A stretch of DNA of 18,769 nt from Pyrinomonadaceae bacterium (GTDB taxonomy: Bacteria > Acidobacteriota > Blastocatellia > Pyrinomonadales > Pyrinomonadaceae), in contig JACMMN010000060.1 of the NCBI GenBank assembly GCA_014379075.1, positions 1 to 18,769 of the forward strand, given 5' to 3'. A model generated the notes under the pieces. That model was not told where the DNA came from, made no database searches, and was given only the letters and a program-made list of their open reading frames with translations. Below, in pieces: positions 14,140 to 18,769 of the stretch. Numbering within the stretch: the stretch's first letter is position 1; every line of letters starts with the position of its first letter. The translations under genes were made by a program, and so were the position numbers.

Positions 14140-15210
14140 TCAGAGCCGTGGATGCTTCTCAACGAACTTTAGCAAGTTTGCGGCGTAATCGCGGAAATTC
14201 GGGCAGGTGATGCCGTGCGGTGCAAGCAGCGTTTCCGCGACGCTCGTGTCATAGGTCTGCGACACAAAGAAATACGGTACAGCCGAATGTGGCAAGCCGG
14301 TAATGGCCGGCGAAAACGGCGTGGATAGAGAAGCCTGGACAAGCTTCGGCGGTGGTCTCAAGGAAGATTTTTTTCCGATCATTAGAGCTGCGATCAGATC
14401 GAACAGTGTGGCCGTCGAAAGCGGATTCGGATCGGCCAACGCAATTGTTTTGCCGACGGCATTTTCGTCCATCGAAAGCCCGGCAATGCCGTCAACGACA
14501 AAATCGACCGGCACCAGATTCAGCCGAACGGTTTCGTTCCCTACGTTCACAAACCGGAGCAAAGCCGGAGCCTTTCGCAAGTAGTGGACCAAAAAATAGA
14601 TGCCGTCATATTTCGCGGTTTCACCGGTTCGCGAATCGCCGACAACCACCGATGGGCGAAATATCGTAATGGGCAGATCGCCTTTAAGCTTTTCCACCTC
14701 CGCTTCGGCGAGATATTTGGTTTCCTCGTAAAAGTTGCGAAAACCGGTATCGTGTTCGAGTTCGGTTTCCAAAATCCTGCCGGTGCGTTTTCCGGCGACG
14801 TAGCATGTGGAGATGTAATTGTAGCGTTTAAGGTTTGAGACGGACCGGGCGAAATCGTTGACATTTTTGGTGCCGTCCAAATTTACGCGGTATGCGGTGT
14901 CCTTTGCGACGGCGAGATCATAGGCCGCCGCCAAGTGAAAAACATCCGTCGTTTCCGCCAGTAAAATGCTCAAATCGCCGGCCGACACACCGAGATTCGG
15001 TTTGGCAATATCGCCTTCTATCAGGGCAAAATTTTCAAGCGGCGTTGATGTCCGGCCCGCTATTTCTTCGACAGCATTCGCAGCTTTTTTAAGAAACTGC
15101 GGCTGAACTAGCAGAAAGAACTGTACGTCAAGCCTGGCTAGACGCGCGACGAGCCGTTCGGCAATAAAACCGGGAAAACCCGTGAGAAATATGGTTTTGG
15201 TAAAGCCCAT
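14140..15210 (-). CDS. SDR family NAD(P)-binding oxidoreductase (fatty acyl-CoA/thioester reductase-like)
   Basis: This 356-residue extended short-chain dehydrogenase has the nucleotide-binding motif T10-G-F-P-G-F-I16, D-I-A-K near 67-70, the N-Y-I-S-T strand with S134, and the catalytic pair Y161-E-E-T-K165. I-F-R-P-S-V-V-V-G-D follows. The T-G-F-P-G-F-I-A-E-R-L opening and F-R-P-S-V-V-V-G match the NAD-binding-4 (male-sterility/thioester reductase-like) branch, which acts on acyl thioesters or sugars; the substrate is not known. Start ATG 15210 is chosen: the frame extends to 15285, but the extra 25 residues would be encoded by an inverted repeat (15232-15310). No strong Shine-Dalgarno sequence. 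Nothing in the neighbourhood names a pathway. Confidence 0.86.
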   Translation of the reverse strand: MGFTKTIFLTGFPGFIAERLVARLARLDVQFFLLVQPQFLKKAANAVEEIAGRTSTPLENFALIEGDIAKPNLGVSAGDLSILLAETTDVFHLAAAYDLAVAKDTAYRVNLDGTKNVNDFARSVSNLKRYNYISTCYVAGKRTGRILETELEHDTGFRNFYEETKYLAEAEVEKLKGDLPITIFRPSVVVGDSRTGETAKYDGIYFLVHYLRKAPALLRFVNVGNETVRLNLVPVDFVVDGIAGLSMDENAVGKTIALADPNPLSTATLFDLIAALMIGKKSSLRPPPKLVQASLSTPFSPAITGLPHSAVPYFFVSQTYDTSVAETLLAPHGITCPNFRDYAANLLKFVEKHPRL

Positions 15211-15231
15211 TTTGCTATCTAACCGAAGACG

Positions 15232-15310
15232 TCCGATGTTCTGAGTCCAAGCTTCAGCGTGTCTTAAGCCTAACGAAAGAAGCAAGCGAGCGAGCGCTCA
15301 GAACACCGGA
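15232..15310. repeat. 14-bp inverted repeat flanking a 51-bp segment upstream of the SDR gene
   Basis: TCCGATGTTCTGAG (15232-15245) and CTCAGAACACCGGA (15297-15310) are reverse complements at 13 of 14 positions. The interior is unrelated to the 7/9-nt elements and contains GCGAGCGAGCG. This looks like the ends of a short dispersed element or a large stem with a long loop. Confidence 0.65.
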
Positions 15311-15393
15311 TAAATTTTTACACATGTGGAAAACTTATGTTAGAGTCCAGGTACAAAAACATAATTTACCCTGACTTAATAGAAATCATCATC

Positions 15394-15585
15394 ATGGAAT
15401 CTCCGCCGCAACAGAAAAACGAGAGTGAATTGACTGAGCCGCGATGGTCGGTGATCTCATTCGAGAAATGCGAGGCCTCAGGTTTGTCCTATGCTGATGC
15501 AATGTCAAAAATCGATGAACTCGATGGGCGTAAAGTTCCGGGTCTCTGTATTGTCACGGATCAGGCAGCGGCCAAAGTATGCTGA
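15394..15585 (+). CDS. Small conserved-looking hypothetical protein
   Basis: This would be a 63-residue protein. After a polar N-terminus it has R-W-S-V-I-S-F-E-K-C-E-A-S-G-L-S-Y-A-D-A and then L-C-I-V-T-D-Q-A-A-A, which looks like a compact folded domain rather than a chance frame. The frame also contains an earlier ATG at 15337 (82 residues); neither start has a convincing ribosome-binding site, and 15394 is chosen because the preceding 19 residues read like AT-rich leader DNA. No function can be assigned. It converges with the quinone oxidoreductase gene, leaving a 45-bp gap. Confidence 0.5.
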   Translation: MESPPQQKNESELTEPRWSVISFEKCEASGLSYADAMSKIDELDGRKVPGLCIVTDQAAAKVC

Positions 15586-15630
15586 AATCTCTCAAAGAAG
15601 TCTGCTGAAGCACGTACTTCCAAACGAAAT

Positions 15631-16617
15631 TCAAAACTCCAGAATTACCTTGCCGAAGCTTTCGTTCGATTCGAGATAACCGTGAGCGTCAGCGACTTCC
15701 TCGAATTTAAAAACCTTATCTATATTCGGTTTAACTTTGCCGCTTTCGAGGAGAGGTAAAACATTTTCAGAAAACTTTCGGACGGCTTCGGCTTTTTCTT
15801 CGATGGAACGGCCACGAAGAACGGTACCGATGATCTTTAGCCTCTTTTGCAGGGCAATTCCAAGATCGAAGTCCGCCGCCGCTCCACCGGTAAGTCCGAC
15901 CAGGATCAATCTTCCTTTTATTGCAAGGCTCTCCAAATTTGCTTTGAAATAGCTGGCTCCAACGAGATCAAGGATCACATCCACGCCTTTACCGCTGTTT
16001 TTTTCTTTTATGACCCCTGCAAAGTCTACGTTTTCCCCGGCTAAAATTGCGTGGTCCAAGCGGAAATCTTTACATCTATCAAGCTTATCGGCCGTTCGCG
16101 ATGTACCGATAACGGTGACGCTTTTCGCTTTGGCAAGCTGCAATGCGGCAAGTCCGACGCCGGAACCGACGGCGTGGATGAGTAAGGTTTCGCTTTCCCG
16201 CAAATCTCCCAATGTAAATATCGCGTCGTGGGCGGTGATGAAAGCTTCGGGAACGGCGGCGGCTTCGGCGAAACTCAGGTTGCCGGGAACTAAAGCTAAA
16301 AGGCTCTGATTGATGGAGATAAGCTCCGCTTGCGCTTCGCCCGCGGTAATGCCGAAAACGCGGTCGCCGGGCTTGAAATTTGGGACATATTCACCTGTCT
16401 CGACTACTTCGCCGACGAATTCCAAACCGGGAATATTTTGCGAAAAGCCTTTGGGCGCCGGGTAAACTCCGCGACGCTGGAGCAGATCGGCGCGGTTCAA
16501 TGCGGCGGCTTTCACGCGTATAAGAACCTTATCGCCGGACGGTTTCGGAGGATCGGGAACTTCCCGGATCTCCAAATTTTCCGGCCCGCCAAATTGTGAT
16601 ATGTAAACTGCTTTCAT
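15631..16617 (-). CDS. NAD(P)H quinone oxidoreductase, PIG3 family (MDR superfamily)
   Basis: This 328-residue medium-chain dehydrogenase/reductase lacks the catalytic zinc ligands. The N-terminal GroES-like domain carries A-A-L-N-R-A-D-L-L-Q-R-R-G-V-Y-P (39-54), the PIG3/TIGR02824 signature, and the G-D-R-V-F-G motif (84-89). The Rossmann domain has A-V-G-S-G-V-G at 149-155 for NADPH and L-D-L-V-G at about 216-220. Family members reduce ortho-quinones by single-electron transfer, with a proposed role in oxidative stress. The length is standard for the family. No Shine-Dalgarno sequence lies before ATG 16617. It is the likely downstream neighbour of the tolC-like gene, but a 172-bp repeat-rich gap separates them. 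Confidence 0.9.
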   Translation of the reverse strand: MKAVYISQFGGPENLEIREVPDPPKPSGDKVLIRVKAAALNRADLLQRRGVYPAPKGFSQNIPGLEFVGEVVETGEYVPNFKPGDRVFGITAGEAQAELISINQSLLALVPGNLSFAEAAAVPEAFITAHDAIFTLGDLRESETLLIHAVGSGVGLAALQLAKAKSVTVIGTSRTADKLDRCKDFRLDHAILAGENVDFAGVIKEKNSGKGVDVILDLVGASYFKANLESLAIKGRLILVGLTGGAAADFDLGIALQKRLKIIGTVLRGRSIEEKAEAVRKFSENVLPLLESGKVKPNIDKVFKFEEVADAHGYLESNESFGKVILEF

Positions 16618-16652
16618 ACTGGAACGCAGGCACCTTTCCCGCCAGCGAAGTC

Positions 16653-16749
16653 CGCGAACGCGTGTGCGTCACAATGGACAATGTAGAACGGACAATGCCG
16701 AATCTTGCTTTTTAATTTTCCATTGTCCATTGCTCAAGGCTTGTTCGCG
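16653..16749. repeat. Intergenic inverted element K (7-nt units)
   Basis: Inner arms CAATGGACAATG (16672-16683) and CATTGTCCATTG (16721-16732) are perfect reverse complements. The left array continues as heptamers CAATGGA, CAATGTA, GAACGGA, CAATG. An outer pair CGCGAAC (16653-16659) and GTTCGCG (16743-16749) extends the symmetry. Confidence 0.8.
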
Positions 16750-16766
16750 TCGAAGCAACGCTCATT

Positions 16767-16782
16767 CGGACGGGGGCGTCCG
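16767..16782 (-). terminator. GC-rich hairpin downstream of the TolC-family gene
   Basis: CGGACG (16767-16772) and CGTCCG (16777-16782) form a 6-bp stem with a 4-nt GGGG/CCCC loop, 7 nt past the tolC stop in the direction of transcription. No U-run follows, so it is only a possible terminator or mRNA-stabilising hairpin. Confidence 0.4.
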
Positions 16783-16789
16783 GGCTCCG

Positions 16790-18556
16790 TTACCTTGTCA
16801 ATCTTGCCTCGACGTTATTCGCCTTTAACGAATTTCCGGTTGCACGCTGGAGGTCGGCGATAGATTTATTTAATTCGGTTTGGGCCCGGAGTTCATTGCT
16901 GCGGGCGGTGGTCAGTGCGGTTTGGCGTTCCAAGACCTTGTAAATGTCGGATTGGCCGGAATCGAGTTTCCGCTGTTCCGATTCATATTGCAGTGCCGTA
17001 TTTTCCCTAGCGATGGCGGCTGCCCGCAGCCGGGCTTCGGCTGTGCGGACGAACTGCAGCGAGTTTCGCACATCGACCTGGATATTCTGCTCGATCTGTT
17101 CACGCTGTGTTGCCAGCCGTTCTCCCTCGACGCGGGCCCGGCCAAGCTGTGCTCGAGCGGTCTTATCTCCAAAAAGCGGAAGGTTGAACTGTACGCCGAC
17201 CCGATAGGTCGGATATTTGTTCGAAAAAATATCGGTAATGCTTGATCCTCCGCCGCCAAGGGACTGCAGTAGAATTTGTGTCTGCAATTGTTGCAGACGC
17301 TGCTGTTCGAGACACGGTAGATCATCCGGGGGGCAAGGCCGCGAGAACGGGCTTTGAAAATTCGAATTCTGACTTCCGCCGATCCCGGTCGAGGTATAGC
17401 TGGCGACCAGGTCGATCTGCGGTTTTTTCAAATTATTGTAATACCTCTGATCAATGGAATTTATTTCCTTTTGAGTATCATTTATTTCGAGTTCGGGGCG
17501 GTTTTGCAATGCGGCGGCCAGCGCGTCGTTGAGGCTTGTGTTCGGCGAACCGATATCGACGGGATCGACCGGCGTTATGGATTCGCTCCAGATAGCGTCG
17601 CTGCGGTTCGGAGATATAAGATTCTTCAGGGCGTTCTCGGACTGCGTGACAATGTTCAGAGCGTCATAAACGGACTGTTCAAAATTTGCCACCTGAGTAT
17701 CGGCGGCGACAATATCGATCGGCGCGAGTTGGCCTTCGTCGACCAATCGGCGATTGTGTTCAAGCTGTTCTTTCGCATCCCTTACCCCGTCACGCTGCAC
17801 CTGCAAATTTCGAAGGGCGTAAGTAAGGTCCCAATAGCCGCGCTGTACATTCGCAATTATCTCGATCGTCCGCTGGCGAAACTGAGAATCGGTCAGCGAT
17901 AAGTTTCTTTTCGCGATCTCGATCACGCGGCGGTTCTGGTCGAAATTCCGCCCGCGAAACAGCGGCTGCGTCAGGCTGAAAGCGAGGTTAGAATTATATT
18001 GCGGGCTTAAGATCGAGATCGGATTATCGGCCGAGAGCCGCTGGTTATTAAATGTCGCGTCAAAGACCGTGCCAAATTTGGGAATGTAAGACCGCAAGCC
18101 GAGATTTCCGCCGAATGAGCCCTGCGTGGTTGACTGATTCGAACTAAAAACACTGACGTTCGGGACGGTCGCCCTTTCATAATAGGTCTGCCCCGTTAGT
18201 CGCGGCTGGTAAACACCACGTGCCGCCTGAAGATCGAATTCCGCGATCTGCACATTTTTTCGCGTGACCTCGATGTCTTTGTTGTTCGTCAAAGCCAGCG
18301 AGATCGCGTCCTGCAGCATAAGCGGTCTCTGGTTCGTCATTTCGACGCCGACCCGCCCGAGATCAGGCATGCTGCGATCTTCCGAACTGTAATTCGGAGC
18401 GATAGCCGGAACGCCTTTCAGGTTTTCGGGCGCTACTTCCTGCTTATCGTTCACCGCTGGAACCGGGCTGGGACTTGGTGTAAGATCCTGCGCGAAAAAT
18501 TGGCCTGCTCCGAACAGGAAAATTATTACAACTGTTAAATATAATCGCGAAAACAT
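16790..18556 (-). CDS. TolC family outer membrane efflux protein
   Basis: This 588-residue protein starts with a signal peptide (M-F-S-R-L-Y-L-T-V-V-I-I-F-L-F-G-A-G-Q-F-F-A before Q). A Pro-rich linker follows, then two outer-membrane efflux (OEP) repeats, beginning near L-Q-D-A-I-S-L-A-L-T-N-N-K-D-I and near L-N-D-A-L-A-A-A-L-Q-N-R-P-E-L. Both carry long heptad helices typical of the TolC tunnel and T-Q-P-L-F-R-G-R-type beta segments. The second repeat holds a Cys-containing insert (R-P-C-P-P-D-D-L-P-C-L-E) that may form a disulfide. ATG 18556 is used because it gives a clean signal peptide; the frame extends to a TTG at 18601. In the family, TolC proteins pair with RND or MacB-type pumps, none of which is in the window. 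Confidence 0.92.
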   Translation of the reverse strand: MFSRLYLTVVIIFLFGAGQFFAQDLTPSPSPVPAVNDKQEVAPENLKGVPAIAPNYSSEDRSMPDLGRVGVEMTNQRPLMLQDAISLALTNNKDIEVTRKNVQIAEFDLQAARGVYQPRLTGQTYYERATVPNVSVFSSNQSTTQGSFGGNLGLRSYIPKFGTVFDATFNNQRLSADNPISILSPQYNSNLAFSLTQPLFRGRNFDQNRRVIEIAKRNLSLTDSQFRQRTIEIIANVQRGYWDLTYALRNLQVQRDGVRDAKEQLEHNRRLVDEGQLAPIDIVAADTQVANFEQSVYDALNIVTQSENALKNLISPNRSDAIWSESITPVDPVDIGSPNTSLNDALAAALQNRPELEINDTQKEINSIDQRYYNNLKKPQIDLVASYTSTGIGGSQNSNFQSPFSRPCPPDDLPCLEQQRLQQLQTQILLQSLGGGGSSITDIFSNKYPTYRVGVQFNLPLFGDKTARAQLGRARVEGERLATQREQIEQNIQVDVRNSLQFVRTAEARLRAAAIARENTALQYESEQRKLDSGQSDIYKVLERQTALTTARSNELRAQTELNKSIADLQRATGNSLKANNVEARLTR

Positions 18557-18660
18557 AATATTTATTAAGGCATTTATTGGTAAAAGCTTCGGTCGATCCA
18601 ACCACTCCCAAATTCCGTCAATAAGGCAATTTCGATTTCCTTGCTTTTTTATTTCTTTTT

Positions 18661-18721
18661 TTTCTTATTTCGTGGATAACGGTTTTAAGAATTTTATCCA
18701 CGAAATACACGAAATAAGAAA
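18661..18721. repeat. Intergenic inverted element L (9-nt units)
   Basis: The left arm TTTCTTATTTCGTGGATAA (18661-18679) pairs with 18694-18721, except that the right arm contains one extra 9-nt unit (CACGAAATA). The loop is 14 nt. It lies upstream of the tolC-like gene; the gene on its other side is outside the window. The rest of 18557-18769 shows nothing more. Confidence 0.88.
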
Positions 18722-18769
18722 AATTAAATCAAAGAGAAAGTCATTCCATTAAAAAACCGTCCATTACTC

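Overview
The window reads as a chromosomal segment of an acidobacterium, most likely of the Blastocatellia/Pyrinomonadales type. The inference rests on a secreted VWA protein of the Acidobacteria-typical kind, a fused E1 alpha/beta 2-oxoacid dehydrogenase, an exported HEAT-repeat/cyclophilin fusion, a DUF4112 membrane protein, a glycine-zipper exported protein, and many long intergenic repeats in a GC-moderate genome. No rRNA, tRNA, CRISPR array, transposase or phage gene was seen.

Layout. 1-1149 (+): the 3' part of an M1 zinc aminopeptidase, followed with no gap by a DUF5071 protein. 1188-1738 (+): a toxin-antitoxin locus whose antitoxin is intact and whose RelE/ParE toxin carries a frameshift and a nonsense codon. 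2144-4444 (+): a fused E1 alpha/beta dehydrogenase with a lysine/alanine-rich tail. 4502-7041 (-): an AlkZ-like winged-helix protein and a secreted glycine-zipper protein. 7207-11018 (+): OsmC-like protein, exported HEAT/cyclophilin protein and DUF4112 protein. 11115-12795 (-): a peroxide-response set in the order perR, 2-Cys peroxiredoxin, thioredoxin-like protein. 12864-15210 (-): secreted VWA protein and SDR oxidoreductase. 15394-15585 (+): a small unknown protein. 15631-18556 (-): PIG3-type quinone oxidoreductase and a TolC-family outer membrane protein.

How genes relate. The clearest functional unit is perR-prx-tlpA. The regulator carries all PerR-type metal ligands, and its promoter lies inside a perfect 47-bp palindrome whose centre matches the PerR box at 12 of 14 defined positions. 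OsmC and the quinone oxidoreductase are also redox-related but lie apart. Several other products (VWA, HEAT/cyclophilin, glycine-zipper, TolC) have signal peptides and act in the envelope.

The most unusual signal is between the genes. At least eleven intergenic spots hold long imperfect inverted repeats whose arms are built from tandem units of 9 nt (eight cases) or 7 nt (three cases). The sequences mostly differ but the architecture is the same, and most lie within about 20 nt of a stop codon. Two provide or abut stop codons, and one encodes the last 12 residues of the HEAT/cyclophilin protein. They look like one class of dispersed element, and the mechanism that spreads or maintains them is not visible here.
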